DNA from: Rheum nobile
Lineage: Eukaryota; Streptophyta; Magnoliopsida; Caryophyllales; Polygonaceae
Direction: 5' to 3'
NCBI GenBank assembly: GCA_027886185.1
Contig: WOAB01000723.1
Location: 496,001 to 560,000, forward strand
Length of the DNA: 64,000 bases
Below the pieces are notes generated by a model, which did not search any database, was not told where the DNA came from, and saw only the letters and a list, made by a program, of their open reading frames with translations. Within the stretch, counting starts at the first letter, position 1, and each line of letters opens with the position of its first letter. Both the position numbers and the translations under genes were made by a program. Shown in pieces: positions 23,470 through 35,035 of this stretch.

Positions 23470-24993
23470 ATGGAGTTCGGGGGAGAACCGCATGAAAGAC
23501 CATGCCCCTACTCATTCTCGCCAGAGAGAGGATACGTCCCAACTCCCAGTGCAGCAAGGCCAGCTAGTGCCTGTAGAATCTGTCGCGATGCGCTGCACAC
23601 CACTGACGATTGTCCAGGACTTCCCGCATTCAGAGCAGCAGTAAATGCACGTCGAGGTCTGAACTCGCAGGGACCGAAACATGAGCCATATCCGGACACT
23701 TACAGCTCAGGGTGGAGGGAGCACTATAACCCAGTTCCATATGGAAATCAACCACAGTGCTCGCCTGCACCCAATGCTGTTGTACTCAGCACTCTGATGC
23801 AAAGTATAGCAACTGTGGTCCAGAACTTGATCTCAATGCATACAACCATGGCCCAGAACGTGTCCTCACTGCAAGAAACCATGGCTCAGAGTGCCCAACA
23901 ACAACAAGAGGCGATTTCCAGTCTCCAAAGCCAAGTTAACCAGCTGAGTAAAGCGTTGCTTGAGTCGAAGTCAGCACAACCACAAGTCTCTGCAGCAGAA
24001 AATACACAAGAGGCTGAGATTGGGACCAGTAAGGTCATGAAGAAGGAGGTCCAGGAGAGTATAGAGATATCCCACGAAGAGAAGGTGATCAAGGGCGAAA
24101 ACGGCACTGATAAAGTTGAAATTGAAGATGGGAGACTCCTACTGCTCCGCGGTGCTTCCCACCGCGACCCGACAGTGAACCTCAGTAACCCCACCGCGAC
24201 CTCGCCGCCCTGCGGCCAAGTACACCGCCCTGCGGTGAGTCCAACGCCCCGCGGTGATGACTACCGCCACGCGGTGGACGGAGTGCCTCCTAGTGATATC
24301 TCACCGCGACCCGACGTCCAAAATTCTATTTATGCTGATGAGGTTTGGGTTGATCCTTATCATCGTCCAGAGTGGCTGACTGAGGAGGAGAACTTCTTTG
24401 GAGAGAAGGAGTGGAGCGACGATGAGGAGGAGTGCCGTGATCGCGAAAATACACCAGAGACAACCATTCCTCTCGAAAACACCCCGACAGTCCCCAACCC
24501 TCTGGAGGCTGCCTATGATGAGTTTGTGCGTCTCAACTCCTTCCCGCTCGTCACATCGCATCCCGATACACCCTTCCCTGAAGCTATGAAGGACACCCAA
24601 AAGGTGGAGAATGACAAAGGCTTATTTGACACCTTCAGTAGCTGCAAGGCAACCATCCCTTTGGTCCATTTGGCAGACAGCACCCCTCGCTGCAAGGAAA
24701 TGTTAAAGGTGCTGGGCGCAATCAAGAAGAAGCCGAAGGGGAAGCACAAGAAGGAAGCCTTGATTCAAGTGGTAAATTTTTATATGCTGGATACGGGGCA
24801 AGATACACATGAAGCCCCTGAGATGCTTGATAGACCGTTTCTAAAGATGGCAAGTGAATTCATAGATATGAACAGTGGTCCAACCATCATGAAGTGCACA
24901 AGCATGGGGGAAAGACTCAACAGGGAGTATACAAAGAGGCATCCCCCTGATATAGATCCCAGGTGTTCAGTTGCTTTGAGCAACCCAAGTTGA
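23470..24993 (+). CDS. gag-derived protein of the Athila-like element, first copy (open)
   Basis: It is 507 aa from the ATG that follows the leader. The frame is open further upstream, but only without an ATG. Residues 35-48 form a CX2CX4HX4C zinc knuckle (CRICRDALHTTDDC). The following DTYSSGWREHYNPVPYG resembles the segment after the knuckle in Athila Gag. Residues of about 125-185 are a Gln/Ser-rich coiled coil. A low-complexity acidic and Pro-rich middle follows. Near the C-terminus, DTFSSCKATIPLVHLADSTPRCKEMLKVL resembles the Gag-protease spacer, and RPFLKMASEFIDMNSGP resembles the end of an aspartic protease that lacks its catalytic DTG region. The protein thus joins parts of Gag and protease without an active enzyme. 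It probably binds RNA, but this is inference. Confidence 0.75.
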   Translation: MEFGGEPHERPCPYSFSPERGYVPTPSAARPASACRICRDALHTTDDCPGLPAFRAAVNARRGLNSQGPKHEPYPDTYSSGWREHYNPVPYGNQPQCSPAPNAVVLSTLMQSIATVVQNLISMHTTMAQNVSSLQETMAQSAQQQQEAISSLQSQVNQLSKALLESKSAQPQVSAAENTQEAEIGTSKVMKKEVQESIEISHEEKVIKGENGTDKVEIEDGRLLLLRGASHRDPTVNLSNPTATSPPCGQVHRPAVSPTPRGDDYRHAVDGVPPSDISPRPDVQNSIYADEVWVDPYHRPEWLTEEENFFGEKEWSDDEEECRDRENTPETTIPLENTPTVPNPLEAAYDEFVRLNSFPLVTSHPDTPFPEAMKDTQKVENDKGLFDTFSSCKATIPLVHLADSTPRCKEMLKVLGAIKKKPKGKHKKEALIQVVNFYMLDTGQDTHEAPEMLDRPFLKMASEFIDMNSGPTIMKCTSMGERLNREYTKRHPPDIDPRCSVALSNPS

Positions 24994-26387
24994 GAGTTTG
25001 GAGTAGGATGTCAAGCCATGACAATAACTAAGGCGCTATCCGGGAGGCAACCCGAGGTATGTTTTTCTTTCTTTGCTTTTCATTCTTTGTTTTTGCATTT
25101 TCTTTAGTGTGTTTTTGCTTTGTTTTTGTTCTTGTTCTTGTTTCCGACTAACCTGCAGGAAAGAGACCCATGCCTATTGAAGAAGGTGTTTCCACACCAA
25201 TGTAAGTCTTCCTTCCCTGCACTAAGTCACCCCCGAAAAAACCTTAAACGGGGGGCAAAAAAAAAATCGAAAAAAAAAAAGTTTTACCGAAGGCCAGCTG
25301 TCCAGAGTTCCCCATAGAGATGGTGCGCATCATGTTGTCAAGGAGAATACACTGCCCTACACATTATTTGACAACGATGATGGCCCTACAATAGGCAGTT
25401 GGAGAGGAGGAACACTAGAGCCCCCACCATGATTACATCTGGGCTCCACCATGTGTTCCTAGAAGGCCGTGCAACCCTACTATCATGGCTATACCACTAT
25501 TCACCAAAGTGGTTCCCTTTGGTTGCACGGTAGTAGAAGGTTATAGAGTTGATGAAGACACCCGCCCAACACCAGAGACCTGGGCTTTATTGAGAAGACC
25601 GCCAACAACAACGGAAGTGTCCAAGCAACTTGGCGACGTTTGTGAGTTATTTTTTTGCTTTTCCCTCTGCTTCTATTCTTTTGTCTTTCATTACATTGAG
25701 GACAATGCAATGTTTAAGCATGGGGGAGAGTTCCATACTTGCTACATCGTTGAGGAGAAAAATGAATATGAAAAGAAAAAGCCAAAAATTTGAAAAAAAG
25801 CATACAATGAAAATCCTGGGATAGGTCGAAAACCCGAAAGGGCGGCCTAGGTAATAAGCAGGTGGCTTGGACCAGCATTAGGCTGGGGTAATATGTGGTC
25901 AAGAGTGACGTGAGCTTATGTGAGTACATCTATTGGAAAATGAAATGAGTGGCTTGGTGAAAACCCGAAAGGGCGCCTTGGCAAAATGAGCGAAAAAGAA
26001 GAAGAGTGATTTTAGGATTTCTCATTATTCTTGGCGAGGCGTCATAAGAAGAGGAGTTATAAGGAGGATTCAGGTAGGTCACTCTAGGAGGTATAATAAG
26101 ATAGATGGGAGATAGGATTAGAATTTATTCACTCTATGGTGTTTGGGATAAGCTTGGGGGAAGTACTCTGCTTTCCTTTTGGCTTGATTGGGTGGGGTGT
26201 TGAGATTTTTGATTGGATGTTGTAGTTAATGTGCTGAGCTTATTTGTATGGTTGCCTGGAGTTTATTATTTGGTATGATTCTTGGAGGTTGAGTTTTCTA
26301 TGCTTCCTGAAACCTTGGGGATTGAATTGGAGGAGTAGGTTGACTTTAGTTTACTCGAGGACGAGCAAGGTTTAAGCATGGGAGATT
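24994..26387 (+). other. noncoding 3' part of internal region 1
   Basis: It contains the GGGAGGCAACCCGAGG block (about 25043) typical of the end of pol in Athila-like elements as I remember it, then A-rich tracts. A first purine-rich motif sits in GAGGACAATGCAATGTTTAAGCATGGGGGAG (split at about 25699-25727). A second, TTTAAGCATGGGAGATT, lies directly before LTR 2 and is the likely polypurine tract. Short ORFs here match nothing I know. Confidence 0.6.
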
Positions 26388-27800
26388 TGATGAGTGCTAT
26401 TTTGTAGCACATATCTAAGGGTTATTACTAGGTTTGAGGCGCCATTTGGTTGGATTTTATGCACAATTGGAGATTATGGAGTTAGAGCTGAGAAGTGTGG
26501 TTTTGGTGGTCTGGAGGAGCTAATTAGAGACATCCAGAGGAAGAGGAGTTGACCACCTGAGGAGACGAAGAAAAATACATGAAGGAACCACAATAAAGAG
26601 CAGAAGAAAAGGAGAAGGCGGGCAAAAATCACCGCCCCGCGCTAGAGCCACCGCGACCCGGTGGTGGATCTCAGATAAGGATGCCGCCCCGCGGCCATCT
26701 GCTGGGCGAAGCAAATAAATTGAACAAGGCCCGCATGCTGATGCACTGGTGGGCCGCTGATGCGCTGGTGGGCCGTGCTGATGCTGCATTGAAGACGGGC
26801 CGAGCTGCTGGAGTGGGCCGCTGATTGATGAACGAGATGGAGCAGCTGCTCCATTATACGGGATTAATTTGTTCCCAAATTTGGATTGTTTATTTTGTTA
26901 TTATTTTATTATTATTTCCTTTTATTAATTTTATCGGTTTTAGAATTAGGTTAAATACTTTTGTTAACCTAGATACAATACACAATTTAGTTTTACAAGT
27001 TCGTTCTTTTCGTTTGGCCTCCAGGGTTTTCAACCCATGGAGAGCTAAACACCTTTGTTCTGCTAGACGTTTGAAGCAATACAGTTGATTCGGTTGTGAG
27101 ATTTCTATTCCTTATTCTTATTCTTATGTGTGTTGGTTTGATTCTCTTGGTTATATTGATTATTGATTTATCATTGTTCTTCATAGTCTGGCCAGCTAGG
27201 TTGAGTAATATCTATCAATTGCTAGGATTGCATATAGGGGTTCCAAGTGCATATCTAGTAGCAAACACAATTGTGCGTATAGGGGTTCCGAGCGTACAAT
27301 TGTGAGTGAGAATCAGTTGCATGCGAGTATTAATACGTCTTTCTATTTGCATGTATCCTATATCCTTATGTGCATTGCTATTGCTTTGTTGGTGGTAAAG
27401 TGCGCCGGCAACTGTGAGAATCGGAGGTATTTTACCATTGGCATAGTAATAAGTCTATTGACAACTGTGAGAATCAATAGTACTTAAGATCAGGGTGAGA
27501 ACAACCATAAGAATAATAAAAGAACTTGGATTGAATAGATTTCAGTGATCAACTTATATCTCTGTATTGTGGATCTCGTTCTAGTGGAACTACTTTCCCC
27601 ATTCATATTCTCAAGTCAACTAAACCTGTTTACTTTACTGTGTTTGATAATCAAAACCCCCCCTTTCTTGTTACTTTGCATGCTGATTAACATTTAGAAA
27701 GATCACTTCCTCCTTGTGGATTCGACTCTTACTTGCCCAGACTACTTATTTAGGTTTGTTAGGATTATTTTGTTTAAGGTGTCACGACAATGCCTTATCA
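26388..27800 (+). repeat. LTR 2 (shared middle LTR) of the Athila-like element
   Basis: 1413 bp, same ends as LTR 1. It acts as the 3' LTR of the first internal region and the 5' LTR of the second. Few base differences separate it from LTRs 1 and 3, so the expansion is recent. Confidence 0.95.
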
Positions 27801-27941
27801 AATTGGCGCCGTTGCCGCGGAGGCAAGATTTGATCTTTCTTTGTGTTTGTTCGTGTGCGTGTTACTTTGGTGTGGACCTATCTTACGGTCCACACCTGTG
27901 CTACTGGCTTTTGTTTTTCCTTTTTGATTTTTGTCACAGAT

Positions 27942-29465
27942 ATGGAGTTCGGGGGAGAACCGCATGAAAGACCATGCCCCTACTCATTCTCGCCAGAGAG
28001 GGGATATGTCCCAACTCCCAGTGCAGCAAGGCCAGCTAGTGCCTATAGAATCTGTCGCGATGCGCTGCACACCATTGACGATTGTCCAGGACTTCCCGCA
28101 TTCAGAGCTACAGTAAATGCACGTCGAGGTCTGAACTCGCAGGGACCGAAACAGGAGCCATATCCGGACACTTACAGCTCAGGGTGGAGGGAGCACTATA
28201 ACCCAGTTCCATATGGAAATCAACCACAGTGCGCGCCTACACCCAATGCTGTTGTACTCAGCACTCTGATGCAAAGTATAACAACTGTGGCCCAGAACGT
28301 GATCTCAATGCATACAACCATGGCCCATAACGTGTCCTCACTGCAAGAAACCATGGCTCAGAGTGCCCAACAACAACAAGAGGCGATTTCCAGTCTCCAA
28401 AGCCAAGTTAACCAGCTGAGTAAAGCGTTGCTTGAGTCGAAGTCAGCACAACCACAAGTCTCTGCAGCAGAAAATACACAAGAGGCTGAGATTGGGACCA
28501 GTAAGGTCATGAAGAAGGAGGTCTAGGAGAGTATAGAGGTATCCCACGAAGAGAAGGTGATCAAGGGCGAAAACGGCACTGATAAAGTTGAAATTGAAGA
28601 TGGGAGACTCCTACCGCTCCGCGGTGCTTCCCACCGCGACCCGGCGGTGAACCTCAGTAATCCCACCGCGACCTCGCCGCCCCGCGGCCAAGTACACCGC
28701 CCTGCGGTGAGTCCAGCGCCCCGCGGTGATGACTACCGCCACGCGGTGGACGGAGTGCCTCCTAGTGATATCTCACCGCGACCCGACGTCCAAAATTCTA
28801 TTTATGCTGATGAGGTTTGGGTTGATCCTTATCATCGTCCAGAGTGGCTGACTGAGGAGGAGAACTTCTTTGGAGAGAAGGAGTGGAGCGACGATGAGGA
28901 GGAGTGCCGTGATCGCGAAGATACGCCAGAGACAACCATTCCTCTCGAAAACACCCCGACAGTCCCCAACCCTATGGAGGCTGCCTATGATGAGTTTGTG
29001 CGTCTCAACTCCTTCCCGCTCGTCACATCGCATCCCGATACACCCTTCCCTGAAGCTATGAAGGACACCCAAAAGGTGGAGAATGACAAAGGCTTATTTG
29101 ACACCTTCAGTAGCTGCAAGGCAACCATCCCTTTGGTCCATTTGGCAGACAGCACCCCTCGCTGCAAGGAAATGTTAAAGGTGCTGGGCGTAATCAAGAA
29201 GAAGCCGAAGGGGAAGCACAAGAAGGAAGCCTTGATTCAAGTGGTAAATTTTTATATGCTGGATACGGGGCAAGATACACATGAAGCCCCTGAGATGCTT
29301 GGTAGACCGTTTCTAAAGATGGCAAGTGAATTCATAGATATGAACTGCGGTCCAACCATCATGAAGTGCACAAGCATGGGGGAAAGGCTCAACATGGAGT
29401 ATATAAAGAGGCATCCCCCTGATATAGATCCCAGGTGTTCAGTTGCTTTGAGCAACCCAAGTTGA
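27942..29465 (+). pseudogene. gag-derived ORF of the Athila-like element, second copy (one nonsense codon)
   Basis: It has the same length and frame as the first copy (1524 nt). Codon 195 is TAG (28524-28526), where the first copy has CAG (24052-24054), a single C-to-T change. The first cysteine of the zinc knuckle is also changed to Tyr (codon 35). After the stop the frame stays open to 29465. A protein from this copy would be 194 aa with a damaged knuckle. Confidence 0.9.
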
Positions 29466-30859
29466 GAGTTTGGAGTAGGATGTCAAGCCATGACAATAAC
29501 TAAGGCGCTATCCGGGAGGCAACCCGAGGTATGTTTTTCTTTCTTTGCTTTTCATTCTTTGTTTTTGCATTTTCTATAGTGTATTTTTGCTTTGTTTTTG
29601 TTCTTGTTTTTGTTTCCGACTAACCTGCTGGAAAGAGACCCATGCCTATTGAAGAAGGTGTTTCCACACCAATGTAAGTCTTCCTTCCCTGCACTAAGTC
29701 ACCCCCCGAAAAAACCTTAAACGGGGGGCAAAAAAAAATCAAAAAAAAAAAGTTTTACCGAAGGCCAGTTGTCCAGAGTTCCCCATAGAGATGGTGCGCA
29801 TCATGTTGTCAAGGAGGATACACTGCCCTACACATTATTTGAAAACGATGATGGCCCTACAATAGGCAGTTGGAGAGGAGGAACACTAAAGCCCCCACCA
29901 TGATTATATCTGGGCTCCACCATGTGTTCCTAGAAGGCCGTGCAACCCTACTATCATGGCTATACCACTATTCACCAAAGTGGTTCCCTTTGGTTGCACG
30001 GTAGTAGAAGGTTATAGAGTTGATGAAGACACCCGCCCAACACCAGAGACCTGGGCTTTATTGAGAAGACCGCCAGCAACAACGGAAGTGTCCAAGCAGC
30101 TTGGCGACGTTTGTGAGTTATTTTTTTTGCTTTTCCCTCTTCTTCTATTCTTTTGTCTTTCATTACATTGAGGACAATGCAATGTTTAAGCATGGGGGAG
30201 AGTTCCATACTTGCTACGTCGTTGAGGAGAAAAATGAATATGAAAAGAAAAAGCCAAAAATTTGAAAAAAAGCATACAATGAAAATCCTGGGATAGGTCA
30301 AAAACCCGAAAGTGCGGCCTAGGTAATAAGCAGGTGGCTTGGACCAGCATTAGGCTGGGGTAATATGTGGTCAAGAGTGACGTGAGCTTATGTGAGTACA
30401 TCTATTGGAAAATGAAATGAGTGGCTTGGTGAAAACCCGAAAGGGCGCCTTGGCAAAATGAGCGAAAAAGAAGAAGAGTGATTTTAGGATTTCTCATTAT
30501 TCTTGGCGAGGCGTCATAAGAAGAGGAGTTATAAGGAGGATTCAGGTAGGTCACTCTGGGAGGTATAATAAGATAGATGGGAGATAGGATTAGAATTTAT
30601 TCACTCTATGGTGTTTGAGATAAGCTTGGGGGAAGTACTCTGCTTTCCTTTTGGCTTGATTGGGTGGGGTGTTGAGATTTTTGATTGGATGTTGTAGTTA
30701 ATGTGCTGAGCTTATTTGTATGGTTGCCTAGAGTTTATTGTTTGGTATGATTCTTGAAGGTTGAGTTTTCTATGCTTCCTGAAACCTTGGGGATTGAATT
30801 GGAGGAGTAGGTTGACTTTAGCTTACTCGAGGACGAGCAAGGTTTAAGCATGGGAGATT
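29466..30859 (+). other. noncoding 3' part of internal region 2
   Basis: It repeats 24994-26387 with few differences, including the GGGAGGCAACCCGAGG block and both purine-rich tracts. It ends at LTR 3. Confidence 0.75.
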
Positions 30860-32271
30860 TGATGAGTGCTATTTTGTAGCACATATCTAAGGGTTATTAC
30901 CAGGTTTGAGGCGCCATTTGGTTGGATTTTATGCACAATTGGAGATTATGCAGTTAGAGCTGAGAAGTGTGGTTTTGGTGGTCTGGAGGAGCTAATTGGA
31001 GACATCCAGAGGAAGAGGAGTTGACCACCTGAGGAGACGAAGAAAAATACATGAAGGAACCACAATAAAGAGCAGAAGAAAAGGAGAAGGCGGGCAAAAA
31101 TCACCGCCCCGCGCTAGAGCCACCGCGACCCGGTGGTGGGTCTCAGATAAGGATGCCGCCCCGCGGCCATCTGCTGGGCGAAGAAAATAAATTGAACAAG
31201 GCCCGCGTGCTGATGTGCTGGTGGGCCGCTGATGCGCTGGTGGGCCATGCTGATGCTGCATGGAAGACGGGCCGAGCTGCTAGAGTGGGCCACTGATTGA
31301 TGAACGAGATGGAGCAGCTGTTCCATTATACGGGATTAATTTGTTCCCAAATTTGGATTGTTTATTTTGTTATTATTTTATTATTATTTCCTTTTATTAA
31401 TTTTATCGGTTTTAGAATTAGGTTAAATACTTTTGTTAACCTAGATACAATACACAATTTAGTTTTACAAGTTCGTTCTTTTCGTTTGGCCTCCAGGGTT
31501 TTCAACCCATGGAGAGCTAAACACCTTTGTTCTGCTAGACGTTTGAAGCAATACAGTTGATTCGGTTGTGAGATTTCTATTCCTTGTTCTTATTCTTATG
31601 TGTGTTGGTTTGATTCTCTTGGTTATATTGATTATTGATTTATCATTGTTCTTCATAGTCTGGCCAGCTAGGTTGAGTAATATCTATCAATTGCTAGGAT
31701 TGCATATAGGGGTTCCGAGTGCATATCTAGTAGCAAACACAATTGTGCGTATAGGGGTTCCGAGCGTACAATTGTGAGTGAGAATCAGTTGCATGCGAGT
31801 ATTAATACGTCTTTCTATTTGCATGTATCCTATATCCTTATGTGCATTGCTATTGCTTTGTTGGTGGTAAAGTGCACCGACAACTGTGAGAATCGGAGGT
31901 ATTTTACCATTGGCATAGTAATAAGTCTATTGACAACTGTGAGAATCAATAGTACTTAAGATCAGGGTGGGAACAACCATAAGAATAATAAAAGAACTTG
32001 GATTGAATAGATTTCAGTGATCAACTTATATCTCTGTATTGTGGATCTCGTTCTAGTGGAACTACTTTCCCCATTCATATTCTCAAGTCAACTAAACCTG
32101 TTTACTTTACTGTGTTTGATAATCAAAACCCCCCTTTCTTGTTACTTTGCATGCTGATTAACATTTAGAAAGATCACTTCCTCCCTGTGGATTCGACCCT
32201 TACTTGCCCAGACTACTTGTTTAGGTTTGTTAGGATTATTTTGTTTAAGGTGTCACGACAACGCCTTATCA
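30860..32271 (+). repeat. LTR 3 of the Athila-like element
   Basis: 1412 bp, same ends as LTRs 1 and 2, followed by the right copy of the target duplication CTCAT. No primer site follows it, as expected for the outer 3' LTR. Confidence 0.95.
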
Positions 32272-32279
32272 CTCATACT

Positions 32280-32628
32280 CAATGTTCTAAAAGACGCTAG
32301 GAGTGAGCTTGGCGGTGAGGGGGGCCCTAGCGCCTAGGGTCCTAGGCGGGGCCTAGACGGATTAGAAATGTATCAGAAAAATTGGAAGAATTGAATGCTT
32401 TGAAGCAAAAAGTGGAAAGAATTGGAAAATTTTGAAGAAATTGAAAACAAAAAGCACAAAATAGGAATAAACATAGTCCGCCTAGACCCGTCTAGGCCCC
32501 GCCTAGACCCGCCTAGCCCGCCTAAAACCCGCCTAGGTGGCCGCCTAGCCCCCCCAGCCGCCTAGCCATTCCGATTTGGCCAAAATCGAGACGGCGCCGG
32601 GCCGCCTAGCCCAATTTTTTGAACACTA
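32280..32628. mobile_element. hAT-type MITE rich in CGCCTAG repeats
   Basis: It is 349 bp with ends CAATGTTCTAAAA and (reverse complement) TAGTGTTCAAAAA, which fit the YARNG start of hAT elements. The target duplication CTCATACT is exact (32272-32279, 32629-32636). The interior has tandem CCGCCTAGACC and GCCTAGG-type words on both sides of an AT-rich centre. No transposase is encoded. The left duplication overlaps the target site of the Athila-like element next to it. Confidence 0.88.
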
Positions 32629-32756
32629 CTCATACTACATATCCAAAAACTCTTAATTCTCTTCCAGATAGAAGTTTCAAGTAGGAGAACTATAAGCAGT
32701 TAGTCTAAGTCCAATTAAATTCTCAACAATCAAAATTTATGATTTGATATGATCAA

Positions 32757-34063
32757 TGATAGGGGGGATAGTCGTCGTACCCCTAATCAAAAGTAAATCC
32801 TAAAATCCTCACTAAACAAAGTATAGTAAGCAAGTCAGGGTCGATCACACAGAGATGGAAGGAATTCAATGGTGGTAGCATGCAATGTCACAAAGGGGGG
32901 TTGTATGGTTGGTCACAAACGAAACAAACAAAGCAAAGTAGAATGGATGAAATATCAAGAAAGAAAAACACTTAGCCAAGTAATGTCCACATAAGTCATT
33001 CAAAGGTTGTTCATAGATTAAGTCCTATCTTCCTATTCGGGTATTCCTGTCCCGATCTTATGTAAATTCAGAGGGAAACCTTCCACAAAGAACCCTTACC
33101 AATGAATAACCCTAGTACCACTAAAGGTTCAACCCAAAGGCAGCAATGCATATAAGAATTAACCAGGATACACAGAATGCTCGCTCATATGCATTTACCA
33201 TGTAATCAATTCCCACATAGATATAATCCACAGATGCAGATAACAATCAATGCTTGCTACTTATACTAGAGCATTAGCCCAACAGTTCCCTAGTATTAGT
33301 AATAAGAATGAAAGCAATAAACCTAGGTGATCAGTCTAGATAAACCAACAAACATTCAAATATGAATTTGCTCAGAGAAAAGATATAACTCAATAGGATA
33401 GATAGATAGGAACAAAACCTCACAACCAGATGAACGAACTCATGCTTCCATTACCGGACTAAGACAAAGAGGCTCAGCTCCTCATAGTCATGGTAGAAAC
33501 TTCAAAGGAAAAGAAAACAACGATGAATTAAAATTGCAACTAAAGTCTGGATAAGAGTCTTCTAACCCTAATGTATAAGGAGAGTATTTATAGGGTCCTA
33601 ACAAATGACCTAGCCCATTAAGAAAAATAACTGAAATAGAAATAAGAAAAAGGGAAAAGAAAACTAAAAAGATAATTCGGAATAAGTCCGAGCCTCTGCC
33701 GTGTCAGACCCGCGATCGCGGGTGGTGGACCTTGATCGCGGCCCATGTGGCTCCGCGCCCGCAGAAAACTCTCGACATGCTCCGAGTCCCGCGATCGCGG
33801 CACCCATGCCCGCGATCGCGGTTAATGCTCGGCACTCTTGTCCTTTGCCTTGCACCAACCCGTCTCCTCTTCACTCCTTGGCGTCTTCTCTTGATGGCTT
33901 CCTTCCTCAGTGTCTTCATGATCTCCAAAGTAGCTCAAACACCTCCAAAAACACCAACTTCGCCTCCAAACGCCATACACAAGAATGTGTCTAAATCTAC
34001 CTGAATGGCACCAATAAAACCTCTAATAACTCTTAGTTAAGCCCTACAAAGTAGTGCTTATCA
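32757..34063 (-). mobile_element. solo LTR of a second Athila-like family
   Basis: On the minus strand it starts TGATAAGCACTACTTTGTAGGGC and ends CTATCA, parallel to the Athila-like LTR start TGATGAGTGCTATTTTGTAGCAC. It is 1307 bp and flanked by the exact duplication ATCAA (32752-32756, 34064-34068). No internal sequence is present. At 33708-33823 it carries several GCGATCGCGG words, including the perfect palindrome CCCGCGATCGCGGG. Confidence 0.9.
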
Positions 34064-34153
34064 ATCAACGACTCTACCAGGTCGCATACATCATGTATTA
34101 TCATTTGTCTAACTATCCTTATGATCGCATTATCAACGACACTATTGGTCTGA

Positions 34154-35035
34154 TGTGATCCAGAAACCCGCACCGCCAAACAAGAACGAGGTATCTAGTC
34201 AAATTCCTAATCTCGGATCTCTAGATCATCCTTTGATGTTTTGGCTCGTTTAGGGGCTATAGAGATCAAAATAAGGCACAAGAGGACTCATTGGAAATCT
34301 TACTTGATGGGCTACAACTTCTGTTCATACAAATTTGCTCCATGTTAATCCGAAGATTCTATTCTCATTCGATCTTTGGAGCAACTTTCGTTCGTGTCGG
34401 ATTTCCAGCCCATGAGTCCAAAGCTTTGTCTATACCAAGGATCACCCATTCATGAAGATCAAGAGTCATCAAGTTGATTGATGAATGCATCTCCATAATG
34501 TTTCATCTCCAAGTTAATGCATGGAACACTAAGAGTCCATTTTCTTATTTTTCCTTTTCTATCTAAACTAGCTTATATTTCCATTTAAGAAAGGCTTGAG
34601 TGGAGAAAACAATTGAGAGTGTTTTGGGAGAGATTCCATTGTTTGGTGAGTTATATCCAAACATGTTTGGTGAGTTGTATCCGAATGTTTTTGGTGAGTG
34701 GTATCCAAACAAACGTTCATTTCTCTTTAGGGGTGTTATATCCTAAGAGACTCAAACCCTCTTTTGAATTACCTTGGTGTGTTATATCCTTGGTTTTTTG
34801 ATTTCTTATCCTTCATAATAATTTATATTATTATGAAGGATTGCTCGACTATCGTTATATTCTTAGTTTTAGTTCGATTTATATTGTATTTATTCTTCAC
34901 TTAATCGAAAAATAACCAAAAAACACAAAACAAGGGTTGATTGCTCGACTATCATTCAAGAGCAAGTAGAATTGGAACTTCTTTTGACATCGGGACAATC
35001 ATTCGAGGTTCAAACTATAACACCCCCAAATATTT
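34154..35035 (+). repeat. first LTR of element 3
   Basis: It starts TGTGATCCAGAAACCC and aligns with 57170-57925 over most of its length, with clear divergence. Near 34640-34715 a ~24 bp unit GGTGAGTTATATCCAAACAT is repeated three times with variation. The word GATTGCTCGACTATC occurs twice (about 34843 and 34940) and is missing from the other LTR. The end is cut by element 2 at 35036. Confidence 0.8.

Larger units (their letters stand above)
21917..32271 (+). mobile_element. compound non-autonomous Athila-like element, LTR-internal-LTR-internal-LTR
   Basis: Three near-identical LTRs start at 21917, 26388 and 30860 (periods 4471 and 4472 bp) and enclose two 3059 bp internal regions. The whole is flanked by the exact duplication CTCAT (21912-21916, 32272-32276), so it is one insertion later expanded, most simply by unequal LTR recombination. 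Each internal region begins with a tRNA-Asp-type primer site (TGGCGCCGTTGCC...). It then has a single gag-derived ORF and a noncoding tail with GCGCTATCCGGGAGGCAACCCG (split at 25034-25055 in copy 1) and polypurine-like tracts. No reverse transcriptase, RNase H or integrase is present, so movement would need proteins from another element. Confidence 0.95.
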
